Below are positions 26,331-34,483 of a stretch of DNA of 64,000 bases, one piece after another. A program made the translations under genes and the position numbers. Origin of the DNA: Arthrobacter sp. 9V (lineage in GTDB: Bacteria > Actinomycetota > Actinomycetes > Actinomycetales > Micrococcaceae); the NCBI RefSeq assembly GCF_902506065.1, contig NZ_LR732912.1, forward strand, positions 1,598,718 through 1,662,717. The letters are read 5' to 3'. Each line of letters starts with the position of its first letter. Position 1 is the first letter of the stretch. The notes below the pieces were generated by a model that was not told the origin of the DNA, made no database searches, and saw only the letters and a program-made list of their open reading frames with translations.

Positions 26331-27806
26331 ATGAGCGTGGACAACCCCGTCAAGGGCAGGGCCGCCGGAGCCGCAGACATTAAGAGGCGGCTCGGCGTAC
26401 CGGCAGTAACCTTCATGATTATCGCGGCCTCGGCGCCGCTGACTGTGCTCGCGGGCGGCGTAACCACCACCTTCGCGGTCACCGGCGTCACCGGCGTTCC
26501 GCTGTCCTTTTTGATCCTTGGCGCAATCCTCGCCCTGTTCGCTGTGGGTTACGCCGCAATGAGCCGCTACGTCACCAATGCCGGGGCCTTCTACGCCTAC
26601 ATTGCGCAAGGCATCTCAAGGCCGGCCGGCGTGGGAGCATCGCTGATTGCCCTCATGGCCTACAACCTTATGCAGGTGGGCATCTACGGGTTGTTCGGCT
26701 TCACCGTCTCATCGCTGCTGTCCGCCCGGCTTGGCATCAGCGTGCCGTGGTGGATTCCCGTGCTGGTGTGCATCGCAATCGTGGGATGGCTGGGCGTGAA
26801 CAGGGTGGACCTGTCCGCCAAGGTGCTGGGTGTCCTGGTTGCGCTGGAGTTCCTGGTGGTCATTGCCTATGACGTCATCAGCCTCGCAGTGGCACCCGAG
26901 GGCATCAGCGCAGTAACCTTCAGCCCGGAAAGCCTGTTTGTTCCCGGGATCGGAGCGGTCCTCTCGTTCGGAATCGCGGCTTTCATGGGCTTCGAATCCG
27001 CTGCCATTTACGGTGAAGAGTCCAAGGACCCCAAGCGCACCGTAGCCCGGGCAACCTTCGCTGCCGTTGGCATCATCGCTGTCTTCTACGCAATCTCTGC
27101 CTGGGCCATGACCGTCGGTGCGGGACCTTCCGCCGTCATTGAGGCAGCCACCACCAATGGCCCGGACATGATCTTCGCCTTCCTCGGCACGCACGGCGGC
27201 GTGCTGCTCAGTGACATCGCCCAGATCCTCTTTGTCACCAGCCTCTTCGCCGCACTCGTCAGCTTCCACAACGCCGTAGCCCGCTATTTCTTCTCCCTCG
27301 GCCGCGAGCGTGTCCTGCCGTCGGCCCTGGCCAAGGTTCGGGCCGAAAGCGGGGCACCCTTCGCCGGTTCTCTGGCGCAGACGGTGATTGCCGTCGTCGT
27401 AACCATCGCCTTCGCTATTGCCGGCTCCGGCTCCGAAATGGGCGAGCTGTACCCCGTGCTGACCATGTTCACGTGGCTAACCAACAGCGGCGCCATGGGG
27501 CTGGTGCTGCTGATGGCCGTGGTGTCGGTGGCGGTGATCGGATTCTTCCGCCGCCAGCGGCACGGGGCAAGCCTATGGGTCAGGGTGATCGCTCCCGGCC
27601 TGGGTTTCGTGCTTCTGGCCGTTGTCTTTGTGCTCATCATGGCCAACTTCAATGTCCTGCTGGGGCAGACCGAGTCAACAGCGGCGTCGTTTGTCCTGCC
27701 GATGCTGGTGCTGCTGCCCGGAGTTGTTGGTCTCATCTGGGGCCTGCGTCTCCGGCGCTCGCAGCCGGAACTGTATGCCCGGATCGGCCATGGGTCTGAA
27801 GACTGA
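26331..27806 (+). CDS. APC-family amino-acid/polyamine permease
   Basis: A 491-residue secondary transporter with 12 predicted spans. ATG 26331 follows AGGAG at 8-9 nt. The first span has the APC motif VTFMIIAASAPLTVLAGG, and later blocks FGFESAAIYGEE-like (GFESAAIYGEES) match family members. Substrate could be an amino acid, polyamine or similar amine. It is divergent from araC and ends in a strong terminator. Confidence 0.9.
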   Translation: MSVDNPVKGRAAGAADIKRRLGVPAVTFMIIAASAPLTVLAGGVTTTFAVTGVTGVPLSFLILGAILALFAVGYAAMSRYVTNAGAFYAYIAQGISRPAGVGASLIALMAYNLMQVGIYGLFGFTVSSLLSARLGISVPWWIPVLVCIAIVGWLGVNRVDLSAKVLGVLVALEFLVVIAYDVISLAVAPEGISAVTFSPESLFVPGIGAVLSFGIAAFMGFESAAIYGEESKDPKRTVARATFAAVGIIAVFYAISAWAMTVGAGPSAVIEAATTNGPDMIFAFLGTHGGVLLSDIAQILFVTSLFAALVSFHNAVARYFFSLGRERVLPSALAKVRAESGAPFAGSLAQTVIAVVVTIAFAIAGSGSEMGELYPVLTMFTWLTNSGAMGLVLLMAVVSVAVIGFFRRQRHGASLWVRVIAPGLGFVLLAVVFVLIMANFNVLLGQTESTAASFVLPMLVLLPGVVGLIWGLRLRRSQPELYARIGHGSED

Positions 27807-27819
27807 GAACCTCTCAATC

Positions 27820-27866
27820 AGAAAGGAAGCCCCGGCGAACGTTCCTCTCGCCGGGGCTTCCTTTCT
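27820..27866. terminator. Bidirectional rho-independent terminator
   Basis: A 19-bp perfect stem (27820-27838 and 27848-27866) with a 9-nt loop, flanked by AGAAAGGAAG and CTTCCTTTCT, between the convergent permease and moaF genes. Confidence 0.92.
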
Positions 27867-27878
27867 GTGTCTGGTTGT

Positions 27879-28679
27879 TTACATTCCTGTAGCCGGGTTG
27901 AGTCCCGGGCTGTGATGGCTGATGCTGATCAGGCGTCCGTGTGCGCCGAAAGTGAAGTGCACCGGTTCAGTGCCTGCCTCGTCCCATCCGAAGAGGCTGC
28001 CGTGGGACCTGATGGCGTGGGGATCACGGTGGTCCGCGATGGTGACTGAACCGCAGGGGATGACTTTCTCCCGCCATGTGAACACGAAGATTCCGGGGCG
28101 GACCTGAAAAACGGTGTTGGAATCCGTGTCCGCCAGTCCGCGCTCAGGACCCGCCAGACACTGCCAGGTGTACCAGGTGGGGCTCAGATAGATGTGCTCA
28201 TAGGCGTGGGATTCGCTGTAGACCCACTCAACGCGGCGGCCAATGAGTGCGTTGCTTTCTGAAATTGCCGCTCCCGTGCTGAGGTGACCATCGAGCGTCC
28301 CTGGGCGGAAATCGTGCTGGACGGCGACGCTGGAGGCCGTTGCCCTGCCGAGCGCGGCGCCAATGTAGAGCGCCCTGCCGTGCAGCAGGTCAAGGACCAG
28401 GGAGACGGCAAGCCTGGGATCCTGTTGGCTCTGCCATTGGGCGTAGTACAGTTCCTCGGCTACCAGAAAGGCCTCATAGGGGGCGGTTCCTGAATGGCCG
28501 GCTGCAGCCCAGTGAACTTCTTCGTCGCCGAAGCTGAACGTCATGGGGCCGCCGTCATTGTTGAGGGAGAACTGTTTTCCTGCCAGGTCTTGCACAATGG
28601 GGGCTTTATTGGCATCGAAGCCGGGCGCCAGGCCGTCCAACGGCAGCCAGTTGGAGGTGTCTAGGAGATTCAGGCTCAT
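27879..28679 (-). CDS. MoaF family protein
   Basis: A 266-residue protein with the MoaF_N and MoaF_C type arrangement: LPLDGLAPGFDANKAP near 10, WPTWYTWQCLAGPERGLADTD in part at about 175-195, and GLFGWD-like (GSLFGWDEAG) near the end. I chose the ATG at 28679. MoaF was named from the Klebsiella monoamine regulon and is often mislabelled molybdenum-cofactor biosynthesis; there is no evidence here for that role. It lies downstream of, and separated by a terminator from, the iclR gene on the same strand. Confidence 0.88.
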   Translation of the reverse strand: MSLNLLDTSNWLPLDGLAPGFDANKAPIVQDLAGKQFSLNNDGGPMTFSFGDEEVHWAAAGHSGTAPYEAFLVAEELYYAQWQSQQDPRLAVSLVLDLLHGRALYIGAALGRATASSVAVQHDFRPGTLDGHLSTGAAISESNALIGRRVEWVYSESHAYEHIYLSPTWYTWQCLAGPERGLADTDSNTVFQVRPGIFVFTWREKVIPCGSVTIADHRDPHAIRSHGSLFGWDEAGTEPVHFTFGAHGRLISISHHSPGLNPATGM

Positions 28680-28701
28680 GGGTTCCTTCTCGGGCTCGAA
28701 A

Positions 28702-28730
28702 GAAGGACCGGACGGCATGTCCGGTCCTTC
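28702..28730 (-). terminator. Rho-independent terminator of iclR
   Basis: A 12-bp perfect stem (28702-28713 and 28719-28730) with loop GGCAT; on the minus strand it is followed by TTTCG. It separates iclR from moaF on the minus strand. Confidence 0.8.
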
Positions 28731-28802
28731 ATCCGAGTATTCGCTTCACAGCCACCATCGTCTTGTGCTGTGGGGCACAGCGCTTGACCTGCAAGGAAAG
28801 GA

Positions 28803-29540
28803 TCAGGCCAGTTGGCTTTCGATCCGGGCAGCACTGGCGGCGAGCGCTTTGCCCACGGCATCGGCGTCTTGATCCAGGCGGATATAGACGACGGCGATCG
28901 CTGCCGGCCGTCCGCCCGGGACCCGGATGGGGGCGGCAATGGAGGATAGGCCGGCGATGACTTCGTCATGGCTGGTGGCATAGCCGAGGCGACGGGCTTC
29001 GTGGGCTTCGGCGCGGTAGGGGTTCGGGGCTCCTACTTGCTGCCACCGCTCTTCGGTCATGGTTGATTGGATGGCAATCCCCGGGGCGCCGGTGGCGATG
29101 GGGTGGCGGTTGCCGGGATGCTGGGCGAGGGCGGTGCCGGAGTGCCGTGGTTCAACGGTGACCAGGTTGACGCATTCCTGGTGGTCCCACACCGCGACGA
29201 AGGCTGTCATGTGCAGTGTGTTGGCCAGTTGCGTGAGTTCGGGGAGCGCGGCTGTTTGGAGGCTTCGTGACACGCCGCGGGCCAGGACTGAGAGTCCTGG
29301 GCCGGGTTGAACGCGTCCGGAGTCGTCGCGCACCAGCAGCGAGTGGTCCTCAAGTGTCCGGAGGATTCGGTATGCCACGGAGCGGTGGACGCCCAGGGCT
29401 TCGGTGAGTTCGGCGATGCTGAGGGGGCGTTCGGCGGCCGCGAGGATCTCCAGCGCGCGGATTCCGCGGGAGAGGGTTTGCGACGGCGGAACCTGGGTTG
29501 ATGCTTCAGGTGGGCCCTTGACGTCGCTGCGGGGATTCAT
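28803..29540 (-). CDS. IclR-family transcriptional regulator
   Basis: A 245-residue regulator. I chose the ATG at 29538-29540. The winged helix-turn-helix (about 25-80) includes SIAELTEALGVHRSVAYRILR (shown in parts), followed by the effector-binding domain with TGAPGIAI and VPGGRPAAIAVVY. It is divergent from the MHS transporter; the gap contains a 22-bp palindrome that would be its operator. Confidence 0.92.
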   Translation of the reverse strand: MNPRSDVKGPPEASTQVPPSQTLSRGIRALEILAAAERPLSIAELTEALGVHRSVAYRILRTLEDHSLLVRDDSGRVQPGPGLSVLARGVSRSLQTAALPELTQLANTLHMTAFVAVWDHQECVNLVTVEPRHSGTALAQHPGNRHPIATGAPGIAIQSTMTEERWQQVGAPNPYRAEAHEARRLGYATSHDEVIAGLSSIAAPIRVPGGRPAAIAVVYIRLDQDADAVGKALAASAARIESQLA

Positions 29541-29610
29541 GCGAACCATTCTATGGTGGCCCACACCGCAGGGGTCTGTGCTTTGGCTCACAGGTTGTAG
29601 TATTCTTTCC

Positions 29611-29632
29611 TAACTGACCGTTCTGTCGGTTA
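29611..29632. promoter_or_regulatory. 22-bp palindrome, operator for the MHS transporter
   Basis: Eight matched base pairs in two arms: TAAC-GAC (29611-29618, one mismatch) mirrored by GTC-GTTA (29625-29632). It starts 5 bp after TATTCT (29601-29606), a likely -10, so binding would block the rightward transporter promoter. IclR or a TetR-type protein are candidates; the divergent iclR is nearest. Confidence 0.6.
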
Positions 29633-29678
29633 ATGCAAGTCAAGCGCCGACCAGTCACTCTCACCCCATGGAGTTCCA

Positions 29679-31013
29679 ATGACCGCAACTTCCACTGTCG
29701 ACTCCCCGTCAGGCCCCAGCAGCAAGCGCGAAGAGCGCAGGGTACTGGCCGGGACGTTGGTGGGCACCACCATTGAGTGGTACGACTTCTTCATCTTCGC
29801 GCAGCTCACGGCTACGCTGTTGGCCCCGTTGTTCCTTTCTCCACTTGAGAAGTCCAATCCCGGAGTCGCGCAGCTCCTGTCGTTCGCCACAATTGGCATC
29901 AGCTTCCTGTTCCGCCCCCTCGGGGCGTTCGTCGCCGGACACCTCGGGGACAGGATGGGCCGCAAGGCTGTACTCGTCATGACACTGGTCATGATGGGTG
30001 CTGCCACTGCATTGATCGGCTTGCTGCCCACCTACGCCACCATCGGCGTCTGGGCGCCCATCTTGCTGATCACCCTGCGCGTGCTCCAAGGGTTCTCGGC
30101 CGGTGGAGAGTGGGGCGGTGCTGCACTCATGGCTGTGGAGCATGCGCCGCTCAAGAAGCGCGGGCTCTTCGGTGCTTACCCGCAGATCGGCGTTCCCATC
30201 GGCATGATCCTGGCCACGGGCCTGCTGTTCCTGCTGCAGTCGGGAATGTCCAAGGAAGACTTTGCTTCATGGGGCTGGCGTGTGCCGTTCTTGTTGTCGG
30301 TGGTCCTCATTGTGGTGGGCTACCTCATCCGCCGCGCTGTTGGTGAGAGCCCTGTCTTCAAGGAGATCGCCCAGCGGAAGGCCGAGAGCAAGGCGCCCCT
30401 GGGCGAACTGTTCCGTAAGAACAAGAAGGTAGTTGTTCTTGCAGCGTTGATCTTCATCGCCAATAACGCCGCAGGCTACCTGCTGATTGCCTTCTTCATC
30501 TCCTACGCCACGCGTACCTTGAAGATGCCCACGCCGCAGGTACTGTTGGCCACCACCGTGGCGTCCTTCGGCTGGCTGATCTTCACCATGGTGGGCGGCT
30601 GGTTGTCGGACAAGATTGGCCGCGTCAAGACGTTCCTGATCGGTTACGGCCTGGTCTTCGCCTGGATGATTCCCATGTTTGTTCTGATCGATTCCAAGGA
30701 CATCGTGCTCTACGGTACGGCCCTGTTCGTCCTCACCATCGGCTTGGGCCTGTCCTACGGGCCCATGTCCGCCATGTACGCCGAGATGTTCCCGGCGCAG
30801 GTCCGCTACTCCGGAATCTCCATCGGTTACGCATTGGGCGCCATCCTGGGTGGTGCTTTCGCTCCGCTGATCGCACAGGCGCTTCTGGACACCACCAAGT
30901 GGTCCGGCTCCGTGGGCATCTACATCATGGTTCTGTGCGTGATCTCCGCAATTGGCGTGATCCTCGCCAAGGAAACCCGTGGCCGTCCGCTGGGATACAG
31001 CGTTCACCACTAA
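29679..31013 (+). CDS. MFS metabolite:H+ symporter (MHS family)
   Basis: A 444-residue transporter of the MHS family (relatives: ShiA, ProP, KgtP). It has the signature TIEWYDFFIFAQLTA at about 31-45 in the first span, GDRMGRK in loop 2-3, and AGGEWGGAALMAVEHAP in the fourth span region. The substrate is likely a carboxylate, shikimate-like, proline/betaine or aromatic acid. It lies beside iclR and moaF and is followed by a strong terminator. Confidence 0.92.
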   Translation: MTATSTVDSPSGPSSKREERRVLAGTLVGTTIEWYDFFIFAQLTATLLAPLFLSPLEKSNPGVAQLLSFATIGISFLFRPLGAFVAGHLGDRMGRKAVLVMTLVMMGAATALIGLLPTYATIGVWAPILLITLRVLQGFSAGGEWGGAALMAVEHAPLKKRGLFGAYPQIGVPIGMILATGLLFLLQSGMSKEDFASWGWRVPFLLSVVLIVVGYLIRRAVGESPVFKEIAQRKAESKAPLGELFRKNKKVVVLAALIFIANNAAGYLLIAFFISYATRTLKMPTPQVLLATTVASFGWLIFTMVGGWLSDKIGRVKTFLIGYGLVFAWMIPMFVLIDSKDIVLYGTALFVLTIGLGLSYGPMSAMYAEMFPAQVRYSGISIGYALGAILGGAFAPLIAQALLDTTKWSGSVGIYIMVLCVISAIGVILAKETRGRPLGYSVHH

Positions 31014-31026
31014 CAGGGGACAAGGA

Positions 31027-31064
31027 AAAGACGGGCGCGGTCCAGCTGGACCGCGCCCGTCTTT
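31027..31064. terminator. Bidirectional rho-independent terminator
   Basis: An 18-bp perfect stem (31027-31044 and 31047-31064) with a 2-nt centre, starting AAAGACGGGC and ending GCCCGTCTTT, between the convergent transporter and phosphoribosyltransferase genes. Confidence 0.92.
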
Positions 31065-31070
31065 GCGCTG

Positions 31071-31730
31071 CTAGCGCCCGCCTGCACCGGCACCTTTGAG
31101 TTGACCTACGACGTCGGCGTCGGTCAACTGCTCGAAACGTTCGTAGAAAGCGCCAACAGCATGGAACTTGCCGGGCGTGTGCAAGGCCATGACGAAGTCA
31201 CATACCCGGGCCAAGGACGTTGAGGCTTCCAATGATGCCACGGGCACCGCGGCCACCACCGTAGCTGCACCGCCGGCCCGGACTGATTCCACAGCTGCCC
31301 GCATGGTGGCGCCTGTGGCGAGTCCGTCGTCGGTCAACACGACTGTCTTTCCCCGAAGATCGTGGTCGATGCCCGGATATGTTTTGGCGCGGCGGATCAG
31401 TTCGGCACGTTCATGGGATTCCACGGCATCCAGGGCGGACTGGGAAATTCCGTGGGCGAGGATGAGTTCCTTCAGGGGCCTGTTGACCATTCGAAGGACG
31501 TCGCCCTGCGACCACGCCAAGGCCCCGAAGGCGGTCTCGTCACGGCCGGGGATGCCCAGCTTGCGGACCAGTACGGCACCGAAGGGCAGGTAAAGCTCTG
31601 CAGCTGCTGCAGCGGCTACCGGGACTCCGCCACGGGCCAGGCCCAACACGATGGTGTCCGGCCGTTCCCTTAGTTGGGGGAGTCCTTCAGCCAGGCGTCG
31701 ACCGGCTTCCGCGCGGTCCTTGAAACGCAT
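31071..31730 (-). CDS. Phosphoribosyltransferase-family protein
   Basis: A type I phosphoribosyltransferase domain protein with about 219 residues from ATG 31730 (GGAG 9 nt upstream); earlier GTG 31751 or ATG 31736 starts are possible. The PRPP loop is VVLTDDGLATGATM (about 125-138). The N-terminal GLARGGVPVAAAAA region resembles stand-alone PRTase-like proteins of actinobacteria that may act on purine or be non-catalytic. The substrate is not clear. A MarR gene is divergent. Confidence 0.87.
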   Translation of the reverse strand: MRFKDRAEAGRRLAEGLPQLRERPDTIVLGLARGGVPVAAAAAAELYLPFGAVLVRKLGIPGRDETAFGALAWSQGDVLRMVNRPLKELILAHGISQSALDAVESHERAELIRRAKTYPGIDHDLRGKTVVLTDDGLATGATMRAAVESVRAGGAATVVAAVPVASLEASTSLARVCDFVMALHTPGKFHAVGAFYERFEQLTDADVVGQLKGAGAGGR

Positions 31731-31821
31731 GCCCATCTGCTCCACTTCCACGTAATTCGTTGCATGTCCAGCCTACAGTCCACACCTTGCCCGGTGCGGC
31801 CCCCGCTGAAAGCATGGCCTT

Positions 31822-32235
31822 GTGAACAAGCCCATCGGATATTGGATCAAGAGGCTCGACGCCGCACTGGACGTCCAGTTGGATGCCACCCTGGCCAGGA
31901 TCAAGCTCACCCGACGCCAATGGCACATCTTGGGTGCGCTTTCGGATGGTGCCATGCTGCCGGATCAGCTGGAGGACATCCTTCAGCCGCTGTGGGGTGG
32001 CGATACCAGGCTGCGTGAGCGGGAACTTGCTGCCTTGGTAGGGCATGGGCTGATCACCATGATCGATCACAGGCTGGCACTGAGCGAACGTGGCCGGGAG
32101 AAATACCACCAAGCCCAACGCCTGATCGACGATGCACGCCAGGACTTATCCATGGGAATCGGCATGGACGAGTACGCCATGGCATTGAGCGTGCTGGAAC
32201 GGATGAGCCTTAACGCCGAGCGACTGGCCCGCTGA
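31822..32235 (+). CDS. MarR-family transcriptional regulator
   Basis: A 137-residue winged-helix regulator starting at GTG 31822. The N-terminal IGYWIKRLDAALD and later RRQWHILGAL are MarR-like; the wing (RLRERELAALVGHGLITMI, in parts) follows. It is divergent from the phosphoribosyltransferase and convergent with the alpha/beta hydrolase. No obvious operator seen. Confidence 0.83.
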   Translation: MNKPIGYWIKRLDAALDVQLDATLARIKLTRRQWHILGALSDGAMLPDQLEDILQPLWGGDTRLRERELAALVGHGLITMIDHRLALSERGREKYHQAQRLIDDARQDLSMGIGMDEYAMALSVLERMSLNAERLAR

Positions 32236-32255
32236 GACTGCAGGCAGCCTGAGAA

Positions 32256-33086
32256 CTACACCCCGAGGAATTGAACGGCAGCTTCCTTGAACGCCCGGCT
32301 GGTTATCACGTTGGTATGAGTACGCCCCGGGATCACCAGGGTCTCCACCATGCCGCCGCGTTTTCCGGCGAGAGCGGCCAGTTCCGGCATGGTGGTTGCC
32401 CGTTCGTCCTTCTCTCCGGCTACCAGCAACAAGGGCATATGAGGGGCGGCTTCGGCGGGATCGAAGGGTTCGCCTTTGATGGCCTCAATCAGCGACAACA
32501 TTGCAAACAGGTTGTTGCTGGGCAGCATTTGGGCCATCTTCAGCAGCCCGGCCGTGGACGCGTCCTCAATGGGCGTGCCGTCGGATAGATGCCGCTGGGC
32601 GGCAATGAGGTCGAAAGCGGCCAACGGATCAGCCGAGCTGGGTCCGCCCAACACGATGCGGTGAACCAGGTCCGGCTGGGTGGCGCCGAATTCCCATGCC
32701 AGCCGTGAACCCAGAGAGTAGCCAATGACGTCCAGGCCGGTGGAAGGGTCGCCGTCGCGCAGGGGCCGGGCTCCGGCGTCGGTCACTATTTGGAGAAGGT
32801 CGGCCCGGATACGGCTGGGTGTGTACGAGTCCAGGTCCTCAGGGGAGTGGCTTCTGCCGTGACCGGGGAGGTCGACCGTGATCACCCGGCGTCCTGCATC
32901 CTGCAAGGTGGTGATCCAGCCGCTGTCCACCCAGTTCAGTTTGGTGGAGGAGGAGAAGCCGTGGATCAGCAGGACAGGCCGCAGGCCGGCATCGGTGCCG
33001 GGCTCGTGGACTTCCACATACAGCCCCGGGTCCGTGCCCTCAACTGTGTGCCTGTGCTGTTCCATGGTGTGCCTGCCGGTCATCAT
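32256..33086 (-). CDS. Alpha/beta hydrolase replacing the E2 catalytic domain
   Basis: A 276-residue alpha/beta hydrolase. I chose ATG 33084-33086 because GAGGA lies 5 nt upstream; 33098 is the alternative. The oxyanion HGFSSS is at 42-47, the nucleophile elbow GYSLGS has Ser124, and Asp227 (GEKDE) and His257 (GRTHT) complete a triad. It begins 1 bp after the lipoyl gene. In Pseudomonas putida AcoC a lipoyl domain is fused to a similar hydrolase, so here the fusion may be split into two proteins. It may hydrolyse or transfer the acyl group from lipoamide. This is inference; unrelated esterase function is possible. Confidence 0.75.
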   Translation of the reverse strand: MMTGRHTMEQHRHTVEGTDPGLYVEVHEPGTDAGLRPVLLIHGFSSSTKLNWVDSGWITTLQDAGRRVITVDLPGHGRSHSPEDLDSYTPSRIRADLLQIVTDAGARPLRDGDPSTGLDVIGYSLGSRLAWEFGATQPDLVHRIVLGGPSSADPLAAFDLIAAQRHLSDGTPIEDASTAGLLKMAQMLPSNNLFAMLSLIEAIKGEPFDPAEAAPHMPLLLVAGEKDERATTMPELAALAGKRGGMVETLVIPGRTHTNVITSRAFKEAAVQFLGV

Positions 33087-33087
33087 G

Positions 33088-33417
33088 TCAGTCCTCATCG
33101 AGTACGGCGCTCAGGCGGACCCGGCGCTTGGGTGCTTCGTCCTTCGGAACAGTGCCCACGATCCCGGCGGTGTCATCCGGGACCTCGAACACGATCAGCG
33201 GCTCGCCAACGTTGATGGTCTCACCGGGCGCTCCGTGAATACGCACCACTTTACCCGCCTGCGGGCTGGGCAATTCGAGGGCTGACTTGGTGGTTTCGAG
33301 CTCCACGATCGGCTGATTGCGTTCCACCTGCTGACCTGGCTCCACGAGCCAGTCCAGCACGGTTGCCTCAATAAGGCCTTCGCCGAGATCGGGAAGCGGG
33401 AAGGAAATTTCAGCCAC
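33088..33417 (-). CDS. Stand-alone lipoyl-domain protein (E2-like)
   Basis: A 109-residue protein that is a single lipoyl domain (1-80) plus a short charged tail. It starts at GTG 33415-33417, overlapping the E1beta stop by 8 bp. ETTKS places the lipoyl lysine at Lys44. There is no E1/E3-binding domain and no CoA acyltransferase domain with the usual HxxxDG site, either in this frame or nearby. It therefore acts as a mobile carrier for the E1 enzyme, not as a complete E2. Confidence 0.85.
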   Translation of the reverse strand: MAEISFPLPDLGEGLIEATVLDWLVEPGQQVERNQPIVELETTKSALELPSPQAGKVVRIHGAPGETINVGEPLIVFEVPDDTAGIVGTVPKDEAPKRRVRLSAVLDED

Positions 33418-34483
33418 GGCGGTACTCCAGTACACGTTGGATCCCAAAGAGGATGCGATCGATGTTGGGGATGTATTCGTCTTCCAGGTCCCCGGAAGGA
33501 TAAGGCACGTCAAAGCCGGTGACACGCTCCACCGGCGCCTTGAGCGTTGCGAAGCAGCTCTGTGTGATGAGTTGGGCCACTTCGGCACCCAGCCCGGAGG
33601 TCAGCGGCGCTTCATGGACGACGACGGCGCGCCGCGTCTTCCCCACGGAGGTTGCCAACGCTTCAGCATCAATCGGCTTCAGCCAGCGCAGGTCCAAAAC
33701 CTCCACGTCGATTCCGTCTTCGGCTGCCAGTTCGGCAACCTGCAGGCAGCGGGCCACCATGGCACCCCAGGCAACGAGGGTGAGGTGGCGTCCTTCCCGG
33801 GCCACGCGGGCGCCCGTGAGGTCGCCGCCGTTGGACGTTTCGGCGTCGTGCGTTGGTTCGCAAGGCACCGCGGAGGTGAGGTCCACGGGCCCCTTCTGCC
33901 AGTAGCGGGACTTCGGTTCCATGAAAATCACCGGGTCCGGCCGGGTGGCAGCGTACTTCAGCAGATGGTAGGCATCGTGCGGGGTGGACGGGGAAACCAC
34001 TTTGAGCCCCGGGACGTGGGCGAAGAGTGCCTCCAGGCTTTCGCCGTGGTGTTCGGGTGCGCGGATGCCGCCGAAGCTGGGTACCCGCAAGGTGATGGGC
34101 ATGGGCAGCGTGCCGCGGCTGCGGTAGTTCATGCGGGCAATCTGGCAGACGATCTGATTGATGGCCGGGTAGGCAAAACCGTCGAACTGGACCTCGGGGA
34201 TGGGGTGGAAGCCTGCCATGGCCAGGCCCACGGACATGCCGAGGATGCCGGACTCGGCCAGCGGGGTGTCGAAGACGCGGTCCTGGCCATGCTTGTCCTG
34301 CAGTCCGTCGGTAATGCGGAAAACCCCGCCCAGCCGGCCGCAATCCTCGCCGAAAATGACAGTCTTGGGGTTCTCGGCCAGGATCTCGTCCAAGGCCCGG
34401 TTGAGTGCCTGTTGCATGGACATCTGCTGGAGGCCTGCTGCGGCAGTCTCAGTGCCGGCCAGCGCCGTGGTGGTCTCAGACAT
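33410..34483 (-). CDS. 2-oxoacid dehydrogenase E1 beta subunit
   Basis: A 357-residue transketolase-type beta subunit. Features are VIFGEDCGRLGGVFRITDGL (start of the PP-like domain), EVQFDGFAYPAINQIVCQIA, and GGIRAPEHHGES, which is typical of pyruvate/branched-chain/acetoin E1beta. It starts 8 bp inside the E1alpha gene. Specificity (branched-chain, acetoin or pyruvate) is uncertain from sequence. Confidence 0.92.
   Translation of the reverse strand: MSETTTALAGTETAAAGLQQMSMQQALNRALDEILAENPKTVIFGEDCGRLGGVFRITDGLQDKHGQDRVFDTPLAESGILGMSVGLAMAGFHPIPEVQFDGFAYPAINQIVCQIARMNYRSRGTLPMPITLRVPSFGGIRAPEHHGESLEALFAHVPGLKVVSPSTPHDAYHLLKYAATRPDPVIFMEPKSRYWQKGPVDLTSAVPCEPTHDAETSNGGDLTGARVAREGRHLTLVAWGAMVARCLQVAELAAEDGIDVEVLDLRWLKPIDAEALATSVGKTRRAVVVHEAPLTSGLGAEVAQLITQSCFATLKAPVERVTGFDVPYPSGDLEDEYIPNIDRILFGIQRVLEYRRG

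Noticed and set aside
27879..28679. Molybdenum cofactor biosynthesis role for MoaF
   Set aside because: No other moa/mog/moe gene is near, and the name comes from a monoamine regulon; the family has no proven molybdopterin chemistry.
32256..33417. A frameshifted or truncated E2 gene (lipoyl part and hydrolase as one broken gene)
   Set aside because: The hydrolase has its own GAGGA site and a start just after the lipoyl stop; both domains are whole, and no E1-binding or HxxxDG acyltransferase domain is found in any frame. A clean split gene is more likely.
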